Of a stretch of 64,000 nt of DNA, positions 8,062-16,235 are shown piece after piece. Made by a program: the position numbers and the translations under genes. The stretch is from the NCBI GenBank assembly GCA_963974125.1, contig CAXBCH010000009.1:52954-116953 (forward strand). Reading direction: 5' to 3'. The DNA comes from Haliea sp963974125 (GTDB lineage Bacteria > Pseudomonadota > Gammaproteobacteria > Pseudomonadales > Halieaceae). Position 1 is the stretch's first letter, and the number at the start of each line of letters is the position of its first letter. Below the pieces are notes generated by a model, which saw only the letters and a program-made list of their open reading frames with translations, was not told the origin of the DNA and searched no databases.

Positions 8062-9512
8062 GTGGGTCTTGCGGCAGGAACCGGCAGTTCAGGCTTGGGC
8101 CGGGTCAACAGCAGCCCCAACAGCCCGTAGGTCAGGGCCAGAAAAATGGCGTAGCTGGCGGATACCGCCGGATTCTGCACCAGCCCGGAAAAAGTCAGCC
8201 CCAGGTGGGTAAACAGGCCCAGCAGGGCCGCACCCAGCACCACCCAGAGGGGAATGTGGCGCCGCACCAGCACCCCGAACAGTACCGGCACGATGGAAGC
8301 CGCCGCCAGCCCATACACGCCTTTCTGCGCAAACAGGCCGATCAGGGGCGGCGGGTTCCAGGCCAGGACCACACCGACCACACCCACCAGCACCAGGACA
8401 ATGCGCGACAGCGCCAACGCGTTGTAGCGGTCACCCCAGAGGGGCTGGACGATGTCGCTGACCACCATCGCCGACAGGGACACCAGGATGCCGTCCAGGG
8501 TACTCATGCCCGCCGCCAGCAGAGTCAGGAAGATGAATACCAGCACGTACTCCCCCCACAGGGAACTGCCGAATTCATACAGCAGGTACTCCCGCACCAC
8601 GGTGTCCTGCTCAGGCACCTCGAGCCCGGCCAGGCGGGCGTAAAAGCCGATCATCAGCATCAGGGAGAAAACAGTGCCGACCACCACCGTGGTGCCGATG
8701 AACTTGCCGATGTCGCGCTCGCTGCGCAGGTAGAGCACCTTGGTCAGGATATGCGGCTGCAACATCAGCGCAAACGTCACCACGAAACCGCTGACAAAGA
8801 CCGAGAAGAAGTCGAAGTACAGCTCGCTGGTGCTGTTGAAGGCGCCGGCGTAGCCTGCGCCCACTCCGCGCAGCGCCGCCAGCGGATCGTCGCCAAAGTA
8901 TTTCCAGCCCTGCACAAACAGGATCACCGTGATCGCCAGCATCATCAGGCCCTGCAGGGTGTTGGTGTAGGCGTGGGCGTAGGTCCCGCCCATCAACACA
9001 TAGGAAAACACGAACACCAGCACCAGGATCAACGCGGTTTTCTGGTCGATGGGGAACAGGCCTGTCACCAGCAGGCTGCAGCCCACCAGGATCAGCACCA
9101 CAAAGGTAATCGACAGCAGGTTGATGAAGGCGAAGAACAGGCTCAGGCCGCGGTGGTTGTAGCGGTAGAAGATCCACTGGGGAATGGTCAGGGCCTGGCT
9201 GCTCTCCCCCAGGCGCAGGAACCCGCGGGTCAGGACCAGAAACGCCGTGAGTATGCCCAGGGACCCGGCGAGACCGTAGTGCAGGTAGGCGCTGAGGCCA
9301 TGGCTGTAGACGAATCCGGGATTGATCACGAACGTCGCCGTGGACGCGATCGACGCCGCCAGGGTAATGCCGATCAGGTAGGGGCTCATGTCCTTGTTGC
9401 CGATGGAGAAGCCGCGGATGTCGCGGGTGCGGCGCATGCCCACCCAGGACAACCAGAAAACCAGTACAACATAGCTTGCAGTGATCAGGTACTTGAACAG
9501 CTCGGGAGTCAT
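8058..9512 (-). CDS. Sodium:solute symporter (SSS family)
   Basis: 484 aa integral membrane protein with about 13 hydrophobic segments, the usual count for the SSS/LeuT-fold family. Early segment MRRTRDIRGFSIGNKDMSPY followed by GITLAASIASTATFVINPGF resembles the sodium-binding TM1-TM2 region of the acetate/proline branch; the AAGMSTLDGILVSLSAMVVSDI segment is the conserved TM8 signature with Ser/Thr sodium ligands. It imports an organic anion or amino acid with sodium; substrate unknown. Divergent from tetR with an operator between them, so it probably serves the same catabolic circuit as the receptor operon, possibly as the inner-membrane step. Confidence 0.88.
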   Translation of the reverse strand: MTPELFKYLITASYVVLVFWLSWVGMRRTRDIRGFSIGNKDMSPYLIGITLAASIASTATFVINPGFVYSHGLSAYLHYGLAGSLGILTAFLVLTRGFLRLGESSQALTIPQWIFYRYNHRGLSLFFAFINLLSITFVVLILVGCSLLVTGLFPIDQKTALILVLVFVFSYVLMGGTYAHAYTNTLQGLMMLAITVILFVQGWKYFGDDPLAALRGVGAGYAGAFNSTSELYFDFFSVFVSGFVVTFALMLQPHILTKVLYLRSERDIGKFIGTTVVVGTVFSLMLMIGFYARLAGLEVPEQDTVVREYLLYEFGSSLWGEYVLVFIFLTLLAAGMSTLDGILVSLSAMVVSDIVQPLWGDRYNALALSRIVLVLVGVVGVVLAWNPPPLIGLFAQKGVYGLAAASIVPVLFGVLVRRHIPLWVVLGAALLGLFTHLGLTFSGLVQNPAVSASYAIFLALTYGLLGLLLTRPKPELPVPAARPT

Positions 9513-9553
9513 GGCGGGGTGCCCGTTATGGTTATGGTGTCGGTCCGGGGCGG

Positions 9554-9582
9554 ATTCTGAACAAAATCCGCGAAACTTTCAA
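9554..9582 (-). promoter_or_regulatory. Symporter promoter
   Basis: Minus-strand -35 TTGAAA (9577-9582) and -10 CAGAAT (9554-9559) with a 17-nt spacer. The -35 overlaps operator O3. Confidence 0.45.
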
Positions 9583-9593
9583 CAAGCGTTGAA
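9578..9593. promoter_or_regulatory. TetR operator O3 (TTCAACA-AG-CGTTGAA)
   Basis: Same dyad as O1 and O2 with one changed base in the right half-site. It lies between the divergent symporter and tetR genes and overlaps the predicted -35 elements of both, which would give autoregulation and symporter control. Confidence 0.7.
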
Positions 9594-9607
9594 ATTTAGA
9601 TTATGCT
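9579..9607 (+). promoter_or_regulatory. tetR promoter (weak)
   Basis: A candidate -10 TATGCT at 9602-9607 stands 17 nt after a poor -35 (TCAACA, 9579-9584) that is inside operator O3. Confidence 0.35.
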
Positions 9608-9643
9608 ATTGTCTCGCCGGACAAAAAAAGACACGCACCGATC

Positions 9644-10300
9644 ATGAGCAACTCCCGCAGCCAGCCCAAACGAGAACGCATCCTGGATGTCGCGGAGGAG
9701 CTGTTTGCGCTGCACGGTTACGACGGTGTGACCCTGCGCCAGATCGCCAAGGGCGCCGGGGTCGATGTGGCACTGGCCAGCTACCACTTTGGCAAGAAGC
9801 TGGACCTGTTCAACGCGGTTTTCGAGCGCCGGGCGGAGCTGCTCAACAGCGCCCGCCTGGACGCACTGCGTGCCTGCCAGCAATCGGCGACCAGCAGGGG
9901 ACCCAGCGTGGAACAGATTATTGAGGCCTTCCTGCGGCCGCTGGAACTGGCCCAGGAAACCGGGGACCCGGGCTGGCAGCACTACCTGGCGCTCATCGCC
10001 TACATCAACAACTCTCCCTACTGGGGGCCGCGCATGATGTCCAAGCTGTTTGACGAACTGGTGAGCGAGTTCATCGCCGCCCTGCGCAAGGCGCTGCCGG
10101 ACGCCCGGGACGAAGACCTGTACTGGTGCTACCACAACCTGTCCGGCGCGCTGACCCTGACCCTGGCGCAGACCGGTCGCATCGACAAGCTGTCCGGCGG
10201 CAAGTGTCGTTCCGCAGATTTCGAGGCCGCCTACAATCACATGATCCCGTTTGTTGCCGCGGGCTTCAGGCAGGTCTGCGGCAAGAGTGCGCGGAAATAG
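9644..10300 (+). CDS. TetR/AcrR family repressor of the uptake regulon
   Basis: 218 aa. The N-terminal helix-turn-helix domain (about residues 9-55: KRERILDVAEELFALHGYDG, then VTLRQIAKGAGVDVALASYHFGKK) is the classical TetR DNA-binding domain; the remaining all-helical part is the ligand/dimer domain. TetR proteins bind short dyads as dimers and are released by a small ligand. Three matching TTCAACA dyads sit at its own divergent promoter and at the receptor promoter, so autorepression plus control of the symporter and receptor operon is the straightforward reading. The inducer may be the imported substrate or its CoA ester. Confidence 0.9.
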   Translation: MSNSRSQPKRERILDVAEELFALHGYDGVTLRQIAKGAGVDVALASYHFGKKLDLFNAVFERRAELLNSARLDALRACQQSATSRGPSVEQIIEAFLRPLELAQETGDPGWQHYLALIAYINNSPYWGPRMMSKLFDELVSEFIAALRKALPDARDEDLYWCYHNLSGALTLTLAQTGRIDKLSGGKCRSADFEAAYNHMIPFVAAGFRQVCGKSARK

Positions 10301-10313
10301 TCTCGCTTCCCTA

Positions 10314-10661
10314 CTAGAGGTCTGTCTCGCTCTGGAAGTCCCGCTCTATCCGCTGCTGCATTTCAAACCGGGTGACGCCATTGTGACGATTGCTGGACTG
10401 CATGCGCTGCTGGTAGCGCTGGCGCCGGTACTGCGCCACCAGGCGCGGAAACCGCTCCTCCTCCAGCTCGCCCGCGATCAATGCTTCAATAAACGCGATG
10501 TCTATGCCCACCCGATAGGCAATGCGGCTGGGCCGGATCTTGTGGGCGTGAAACTCGGCCACAATGTGGATCTGCTGCTCGCGGCTATAGTTGCACTGGC
10601 GCGAGTAGCCATAGGGCGGCGACGGCGTGCGGGAGTCGGTTACGGTTGGCGTATTTTTCAT
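10314..10661 (-). CDS. Hypothetical protein with a helix-turn-helix-like region
   Basis: 115 aa, not recognised. Residues ~26-66 (from SREQQIHIVAEFHAHKIRPS through FIEALIAGE) read like a three-helix homeodomain/HTH unit, and the C-terminal half is very basic and Gln/Arg-rich (VAQYRRQRYQQRMQSSNRH), which would suit nucleic-acid binding. No ribosome site stands out before the ATG. Convergent with tetR, with 13 nt between stops, and divergent from the aldehyde dehydrogenase. Coding is supported by length, codon texture and the coherent helical pattern; function unknown. Confidence 0.6.
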   Translation of the reverse strand: MKNTPTVTDSRTPSPPYGYSRQCNYSREQQIHIVAEFHAHKIRPSRIAYRVGIDIAFIEALIAGELEEERFPRLVAQYRRQRYQQRMQSSNRHNGVTRFEMQQRIERDFQSETDL

Positions 10662-10822
10662 GGCGCTGTTGTAGCAGGAGCCAAGGCCAATGCCAAGTCA
10701 AAAGCGACGGCTGCTGGCCACAAAGGACCTGTGGCAACAGTTAATTTAGACTTGGAGCACTACTATACTGAAGCGAGTGCAATCGCAGTTCCGGAACTTC
10801 GGCCAACAAGAGGATAATAGCC

Positions 10823-12283
10823 ATGAATGCACCGCAATCAGTTACCCCGGCAGAAGATATCGAGCAGCGCATGCTGCAGACGCTGGAAGCCCAGCGCAAG
10901 GACTATCTGCGCGAGGGGGATGTCTCCGCTGAGACGCGCATCGACCGGCTTGAGCGCGGGATAGATGTCGTGCTCAAGTACCAGGACAGGATTGTTGAAG
11001 CGTTGAACGCGGATTTCAGCTGCAGGGCCCGCCAGGTCAGCCTGCTGACCGATGTCGCCGCCTCGGTCACGCCGATGAAACACGCACGCAAGCACCTGCG
11101 CAAGTGGATGCGGCCCCAGCGCCGGCCCACCATGTTCCCGCTCAACCTGCTCGGCGGCCGCTCCCGCATCGAATACCAGCCGCTGGGCGTCGTCGGCGTG
11201 ATCTCACCCTGGAACTTCCCGGTGAACCTGACCTTCGGCCCGCTGGCCGGGATTCTCGCCGCCGGTAACCGGGCCCTGATCAAGCCCTCGGAATTCACCC
11301 CGGCCACCTCCGAAGTGATGGCGGAAATGGTCGCCGAGGCCTGGGACGAAAAGGAAGTTGCCATCTTTACCGGCGGGCCGGAGGTGGGCCAGGCCTTTTC
11401 CGCCCTGCCCTTCGACCACCTGCTGTTTACCGGCGCGACCTCTGTGGCCCGCCACATCATGACCGCGGCGGCCCGCAACCTGGTGCCGGTGACCCTGGAG
11501 CTGGGCGGTAAATCGCCAGTGATCGTTTCCCGCAGCGCCAACCTTGAGCAGAGCCTGGAGCGGATCATGCTGGGCAAGACCCTGAACGCCGGCCAGATCT
11601 GCCTGGCGCCGGACTACCTGATGGTGCCGGAGGAAAAGCTGCAGGACGTGATCGCCGCGGCGGAAAAGGCGGTCACTGCCATGTACCCCACCATCCTCGG
11701 CAACCCCGAATACACCGCCGTGGTCAACGAGCGCCACTACGAGCGCCTGACCGGCTACCTGCGCGAGGCCGAGGAGCGGGGCATCAGGACCATAGCAATC
11801 AATCCGGCCGGGGAAGATTTCAGCGCCCAGCAGGGCAGCCGCAAGATTCCCCCGACCCTGATCCCGCAGCCCGCGGAGGATCTCAAGGTCATGCAGGAGG
11901 AGCTGTTCGGCCCCCTGCTGCCGATCCGCACCTACAAGGATTTCAACGAGACCATCGACTACGTCAATGCCAACCCGCGCCCCCTGGCAGCGTATTACTT
12001 CGGCAGCGACAAGGCCGAAGAGGAGGCCGTACTCAAGCGCACCACTTCCGGCGGCGCCTGTATCAACGATGTCATCATGCACGTCATGCAGGAAGAGCTG
12101 CCCTTCGGCGGGGTTGGACCCAGCGGCATGGGCGCCTACCACGGCGAGTCCGGCTTCCGCACCTTCAGCCACGCCAAGTCCATCTACCGGCAGGCGGGCA
12201 TCAATGTCGGCAAGCTGGGCGGCATGCTGCCGCCCTATGGCAAGGCCACGGAGAAAACCATCAGCATGCAGGTCAAGAAGTAA
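10823..12283 (+). CDS. Aldehyde dehydrogenase, coniferyl-aldehyde dehydrogenase type
   Basis: 486 aa, soluble NAD(P)-dependent aldehyde dehydrogenase. Rossmann segment with ISPWNFPVNLTFGPL and the IKPSEFTP motif, catalytic Glu in VTLELGGKSPVIV (about 227), catalytic Cys in LNAGQICLAPDY (about 262). The LAPDY sequence after the Cys and the overall shape match the coniferyl aldehyde dehydrogenase branch, whose members also oxidise medium-chain and aromatic aldehydes to acids. Ribosome site AGGAT before the ATG; a TATACT -10-like hexamer is at 10764-10769. It could feed acids to the CoA ligase of the TetR regulon but has no TTCAACA dyad of its own. Confidence 0.9.
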   Translation: MNAPQSVTPAEDIEQRMLQTLEAQRKDYLREGDVSAETRIDRLERGIDVVLKYQDRIVEALNADFSCRARQVSLLTDVAASVTPMKHARKHLRKWMRPQRRPTMFPLNLLGGRSRIEYQPLGVVGVISPWNFPVNLTFGPLAGILAAGNRALIKPSEFTPATSEVMAEMVAEAWDEKEVAIFTGGPEVGQAFSALPFDHLLFTGATSVARHIMTAAARNLVPVTLELGGKSPVIVSRSANLEQSLERIMLGKTLNAGQICLAPDYLMVPEEKLQDVIAAAEKAVTAMYPTILGNPEYTAVVNERHYERLTGYLREAEERGIRTIAINPAGEDFSAQQGSRKIPPTLIPQPAEDLKVMQEELFGPLLPIRTYKDFNETIDYVNANPRPLAAYYFGSDKAEEEAVLKRTTSGGACINDVIMHVMQEELPFGGVGPSGMGAYHGESGFRTFSHAKSIYRQAGINVGKLGGMLPPYGKATEKTISMQVKK

Positions 12284-12301
12284 CCACAGGGGACGGCGGC
12301 G

Positions 12302-13342
12302 ATGCGATTGTGGCAGCAGTATCTCGCCCTGATCGCCGCTGTCCTGCTACCATGGGCGGCTATGACAGCAGCCGCCAGTTCCCCGATTGTTATTGCCCAC
12401 CGCGGCGCCAGCGGCTATGTGCCGGAGCACACTTTGGCGGCCAAGGCCATGGCCCATGCCATGGGAGCCGACTACATTGAACAGGATGTGGTACTGACCG
12501 GCGATGGCATCCCCATCGTCCTCCACGACATCCACCTGGAATCCACCACCGACGTTGCCGCACGCTTTCCCGATCGCGCCCGGCGGGACGGTCGCTTTTA
12601 CGCGATCGACTTCACCCTCGCGGAAATCCGCACCCTGCGCGCGCACGAGCGCACCGGGGCGGATGGCAACGCCGCTTTTCCCGGCCGCTTTCCACTGGGA
12701 CCGGGCCCGCTCACTGTCCCCACCCTGGCGGAAGAAATCGACTTTATCAGTGGGATGGATCGCAGCCGGGGCCGCAGGACCGGCCTCTACATTGAATTCA
12801 AGGCGCCCAATTTTCACCGCCGGGAGGGTCACGACATTGCCCGCCGGGTACTGGACGTGCTGGTGGAGAAGGGCTATGACCAGCGTCGGGACCAGGTCTT
12901 CCTGCAGTGTTTTGACGACGCCACCCTGCGCTACCTGCGCGACACCCTGCAGACGCCGTTGCCACTGATCCAGTTGATCGCCGACAACAGCTGGGGTGAG
13001 GACAGCGACGTGGACTACGATTTCCTGCAAACCGCCGCCGGCCTCGATGCGGTGGCGAGCTACGCCGATGGCATCGGTCCCTGGCTGATGCAGATCTACC
13101 GCGGCAAGCAGGCCGACGGCAGCGTGGAGTTGAGCAGTCTGGTGGCACTCGCGCACGAGCGGGGGCTACAAGTACACCCGTATACATTCCGCGCCGACCA
13201 GTTGCCGGCAGGTATCGACAGCTTCGCGGAATTGCTCGACATCTTCCTGCACCAGGCCGGGGTAGACGGCCTGTTTACCGATTTCCCCGACCTCGCCAGG
13301 GACTATTTGCTTCAGCACCCAGTGAACAGGACCTCCCCGTGA
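12302..13342 (+). CDS. glpQ: Periplasmic glycerophosphodiester phosphodiesterase
   Basis: 346 aa with an N-terminal signal peptide (MRLWQQYLALIAAVLLPWAA...AAS). GDPD TIM barrel: HRGASGYVPEHTLAA (catalytic His and general Arg/Glu), DYIEQDVVLTGDGIPIVLHD (metal-binding Glu/Asp and second His), YIEFKAPNF (third Glu), and the long GlpQ-type insertion DVAARFPDRARRDG. It hydrolyses glycerophosphodiesters from phospholipids to glycerol-3-phosphate plus an alcohol in the periplasm. It lies 18 nt after the aldehyde dehydrogenase and overlaps pyk by 4 nt (GTGA), so the genes are translationally coupled. Confidence 0.92.
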   Translation: MRLWQQYLALIAAVLLPWAAMTAAASSPIVIAHRGASGYVPEHTLAAKAMAHAMGADYIEQDVVLTGDGIPIVLHDIHLESTTDVAARFPDRARRDGRFYAIDFTLAEIRTLRAHERTGADGNAAFPGRFPLGPGPLTVPTLAEEIDFISGMDRSRGRRTGLYIEFKAPNFHRREGHDIARRVLDVLVEKGYDQRRDQVFLQCFDDATLRYLRDTLQTPLPLIQLIADNSWGEDSDVDYDFLQTAAGLDAVASYADGIGPWLMQIYRGKQADGSVELSSLVALAHERGLQVHPYTFRADQLPAGIDSFAELLDIFLHQAGVDGLFTDFPDLARDYLLQHPVNRTSP

Positions 13343-14787
13343 CACCCAGAGTCAACCGGCGTACCAAGATTGTTGCCACCATCGGCCCCGGCAGCGAGTC
13401 CGATGACATGATAGCCCGGCTCATCACCGCCGGCGTCAACGTGTTCAGGCTCAACTTCAGCCACGGCTCCGCGGAGCAGCACGCCAGGGTGGCCCGGCGC
13501 ATCCGCAAGCAGGCGGCCGTGGCCGGCCGCTATGTGGGAATACTCGCCGACCTGCAGGGTCCCAAGATCCGCATTGGCAGTTTTCGCAACGGCTCCGTGC
13601 GGCTGGAGAATGGCGACCGGTTCCGGCTGGACCTGGGTCTGGGGGAAAACGAGGGCGACGCCCACGGCGTCGGCCTGGACTACCGCGAGCTGACCACCAG
13701 CGTGTTCCGCGGTGACACCCTGTTGCTCGATGACGGTCGCCTTCGGCTGCGTGTGGACGAAGTCCAGACCAGCACAGTCGACTGCACCGTCCTGGTCGGC
13801 GGTATCCTCGGCTCACGCAAGGGCATCAACCGCCTCGGCGGCGGCCTCGCAGCGCCGGCGCTGACCACCAAGGACATCGCCGATATCGACAGCCTGGCCG
13901 AAGTGCGGCCGGACTTTGTCGCGGTTTCCTTCGTCTCCAGCGCCGAGGACATTTTCCAGACCCGCGACCTGCTGCGGGCCCACCAGCTCGAGCCAGCCAT
14001 CATTGCCAAGATCGAACGGGCCGAGGTGGTGGCCGACAACGACACTCTCAACGGCATTATCGACGCCGCCTTCGGCATTATGGTCGCCAGGGGTGACCTC
14101 GGGGTGGAGGTGGGCGACGCGGAGCTGATAGGCCTGCAGAAGGACCTGATATCACGCGCCCGCAAAATGGACCGGGTAGTGATCACCGCGACCCAGATGA
14201 TGGAGTCGATGATCAGCAGTCCCATGCCCACCCGGGCAGAGGTTTTCGACGTCGCCAACGCCGTTCTCGACGGCACTGACGCGGTAATGCTGTCGGCGGA
14301 GACCGCCGTGGGCAAGTATCCGGTGGAAGTGGTCACCGCCATGGCCGACGCGGCGCTGGGGGCCGAGCGCCATCCGGTGGCGAGAACCTCCCGCTATCGT
14401 CTCGACAAGCAGTTTGCCAGCGCCCAGGAAACGATTGCCATGTCGGCAATCTACGCCGCCAATCACTACAAGACCGTGCGCGGCATTGCCTGCCTGACCG
14501 AATCCGGCACCACGCCGCTGCTGATGTCGCGCTTGAGCTCGGGATTGCCGATCTTTGCCCTGAGCAGCCGCAGTGAAACCCTGCAGCGGCTGTGCCTGTG
14601 CCGCGGTGTAGTGCCCCTGTTTTTCGACGCCAGTGTGTTTGACCAGGACACCGTCGAGGCCAGTGCCATTGAGTTCCTCTGTGCCGAGGGGCAACTGCAC
14701 AAGGGCGACGCGGTCCTGCTGACCAAGGGTGCCATCATGGGCAGGCCCGGCTCCACCAACATCATGAAGATCCTGCCGGTCGCATGA
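13339..14787 (+). CDS. pyk: Pyruvate kinase
   Basis: 482 aa starting at a GTG that overlaps the glpQ stop; an AGGA ribosome site lies 7 nt upstream. TIM barrel with TKIVATIGPGS, VFRLNFSHGS (substrate Arg/Asn), the B-domain insert (about 70-170), catalytic segment IIAKIERAEVV, MVARGDLGVEVG, ATQMMESMISSPMPTRAEVFDVANAVLDG, and the C-terminal regulatory domain. It makes pyruvate and ATP from phosphoenolpyruvate. It overlaps glk by 4 nt (ATGA). Confidence 0.96.
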   Translation: MTPRVNRRTKIVATIGPGSESDDMIARLITAGVNVFRLNFSHGSAEQHARVARRIRKQAAVAGRYVGILADLQGPKIRIGSFRNGSVRLENGDRFRLDLGLGENEGDAHGVGLDYRELTTSVFRGDTLLLDDGRLRLRVDEVQTSTVDCTVLVGGILGSRKGINRLGGGLAAPALTTKDIADIDSLAEVRPDFVAVSFVSSAEDIFQTRDLLRAHQLEPAIIAKIERAEVVADNDTLNGIIDAAFGIMVARGDLGVEVGDAELIGLQKDLISRARKMDRVVITATQMMESMISSPMPTRAEVFDVANAVLDGTDAVMLSAETAVGKYPVEVVTAMADAALGAERHPVARTSRYRLDKQFASAQETIAMSAIYAANHYKTVRGIACLTESGTTPLLMSRLSSGLPIFALSSRSETLQRLCLCRGVVPLFFDASVFDQDTVEASAIEFLCAEGQLHKGDAVLLTKGAIMGRPGSTNIMKILPVA

Positions 14788-15746
14788 AGCGGGGGCCAGA
14801 GTGCAGTGGACGCCTGGTAGCGGACATCGGTGGCACCAATACCCGCATAGCCCTGTTCCAGTTCACTGACGGCCGGCTGCGGGCCATAAAGCACTATCGG
14901 AATCGCGACTTCAACGGTCTGGAGGTCGTGCTCAGCCACTGGCTGGATGAGCACCCTGAAGCCAGGCCCCGGGACGCCTGCATCGCGGTCGCGGCGCCGC
15001 CCGAGGGCGATTGCGCGCACATGAGCAACTGCAACTGGTCCTTCCGCGGCAGCGAGCTGGCAGCGCGCTTCAACTGGGATCGGGTCGGCCTGATCAACGA
15101 CTTCCAGGCCAACGCCTTTGCCCTGCCGTGGCTGCAGCCCGGGGACTGGTACGAGATCCATCCCGGAACGGCTCGCTATGCGCGCCTAGCCACCCTGGGG
15201 CCGGGCACCGGGCTCGGTGGTGCGGTACTGGATACCGGCTCCGAGCCTCACCGGGCCATCGCCTGCGAACCGGGGCACATGGCGCTGGCGCCTCAGGGCC
15301 TGCAGGAACTGGAACTGTGGCGCGTGCTCATGCACGAGCACAGCCGGATCTACAGCGAACTGTTGCTGTCAGGGCCGGGCCTGCAGCGCCTTTATCAGGC
15401 ACTGGCCACCGTCGATGGTGTGGTCGCGGAACCCCTGTGTGGCGAAGAGATCAGCGCCCGTGCGCTGGCTGGCACGGACGCGCTTTGCGCCGCCACGTTG
15501 CGGCGGTTTTGCGCGCTGCTGGGCACGGCCAGCGCCGATTTCGTTCTCGCCAGCGGCGCCTTTGGCGGTCTCTACCTGGCGGGCGGCATCCTGCCCTCCT
15601 TTCCGGGATTCCTGCAGGATAGCGAATTTTACCAGCGCTTTACCGATCGCGGCCCCATGCAGGGTCATCTCCAGCGCATGCCGGTGAGGGTCATCACCCA
15701 TCCGCAACCGGGTCTGCTGGGCGCGGCACACGCCCCCCTGAGCTGA
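14784..15746 (+). CDS. glk: Glucokinase
   Basis: 320 aa, the bacterial (non-ROK) glucokinase family. ATP-binding motif VADIGGTNTRIALF at about residues 12-25, sugar-binding FQANAFALP preceded by LINDF, phosphate-2 motif LGPGTGLGGAVLD, and the substrate glutamate in CEPGHMALAP. It phosphorylates cytosolic glucose to glucose-6-phosphate. Third gene of the overlapping glpQ-pyk-glk unit. Confidence 0.93.
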   Translation: MKRGPECSGRLVADIGGTNTRIALFQFTDGRLRAIKHYRNRDFNGLEVVLSHWLDEHPEARPRDACIAVAAPPEGDCAHMSNCNWSFRGSELAARFNWDRVGLINDFQANAFALPWLQPGDWYEIHPGTARYARLATLGPGTGLGGAVLDTGSEPHRAIACEPGHMALAPQGLQELELWRVLMHEHSRIYSELLLSGPGLQRLYQALATVDGVVAEPLCGEEISARALAGTDALCAATLRRFCALLGTASADFVLASGAFGGLYLAGGILPSFPGFLQDSEFYQRFTDRGPMQGHLQRMPVRVITHPQPGLLGAAHAPLS

Positions 15747-15819
15747 ACCCTTGCAGTCACAAACGGGTAAAATTGCCCAAAAAATTTACTCTCGCTGTAA
15801 TCCCAGCGCCCGAAGGCGG

Positions 15820-15828
15820 TGCTACACT
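15820..15828 (+). promoter_or_regulatory. Possible extended -10 promoter for the cold-shock gene
   Basis: TGC-TACACT fits the extended -10 pattern (TGn plus TACACT); no good -35 is visible. It would give a leader of about 130 nt before the cold-shock ATG, a length typical of cold-shock mRNAs. Confidence 0.3.
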
Positions 15829-15864
15829 CCCTGAAGCTGAGAAATCAGTGGTATTTATGCGCGT

Positions 15865-15890
15865 CCTCGAAGTTCCCTCAAGTTCCTCGG
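15865..15890. repeat. Tandem CCTC(G)AAGTTCC repeat in the cold-shock leader
   Basis: Two direct copies, CCTCGAAGTTCC and CTCAAGTTCC, followed by TCGG. Read on the minus strand, 15865-15883 is ACTTGAGGGAACTTCGAGG, identical over 19 nt to 42291-42309 upstream of fecR. See findings. Confidence 0.6.
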
Positions 15891-15963
15891 TACGTTGAAC
15901 ATAAATAGATGACTAACCCCCTGGGGCCCGGACGGGCTTTCCAAAGCAATACAGGTAACACTT

Positions 15964-16170
15964 ATGTCTACAGAAACCGGCACCGTTAAGTGGTTTAACG
16001 AGACCAAGGGATTCGGCTTTATCGAGCGCGAAGGCGGCCCCGATGTATTTGTTCACTTCAGCGCCATCAAGGGCGAAGGGTTCAAGACGCTAACCGATGG
16101 CCAGAAGGTACAGTTCACGGTCACCAACGGCCAGAAAGGCCCCCAGGCCGAGAACGTAACTCCTATCTGA
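15964..16170 (+). CDS. Cold-shock domain protein (CspA family)
   Basis: 68 aa single cold-shock domain. RNP1 KGFGFIERE (about 15-23) and RNP2 VFVHFSAI (about 29-36) are intact; the protein starts TGTVKWFNETKGFGFI as usual. It binds single-stranded RNA/DNA and acts as an RNA chaperone or anti-terminator. A 217-nt intergenic leader precedes it and a strong bidirectional terminator follows 17 nt after the stop. Confidence 0.96.
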   Translation: MSTETGTVKWFNETKGFGFIEREGGPDVFVHFSAIKGEGFKTLTDGQKVQFTVTNGQKGPQAENVTPI

Positions 16171-16187
16171 GGGGGACAAGTTTGGGC

Positions 16188-16221
16188 AAAAAAAAAGGAG
16201 CACATTGTGCTCCTTTTTTTT
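16188..16221. terminator. Bidirectional intrinsic terminator
   Basis: Stem GGAGCAC-ATT-GTGCTCC (16197-16213) flanked by nine A on the left and eight T on the right. It works for the cold-shock gene on the plus strand and for the TonB cluster, ending with the TPR gene, on the minus strand. Confidence 0.9.
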
Positions 16222-16235
16222 ACAGGCTCGGGCTG

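Noticed and set aside
10715..10735. Small hairpin GCCACA...TGTGGC before the aldehyde dehydrogenase
   Set aside because: No T-tract and no upstream plus-strand gene needing a terminator.
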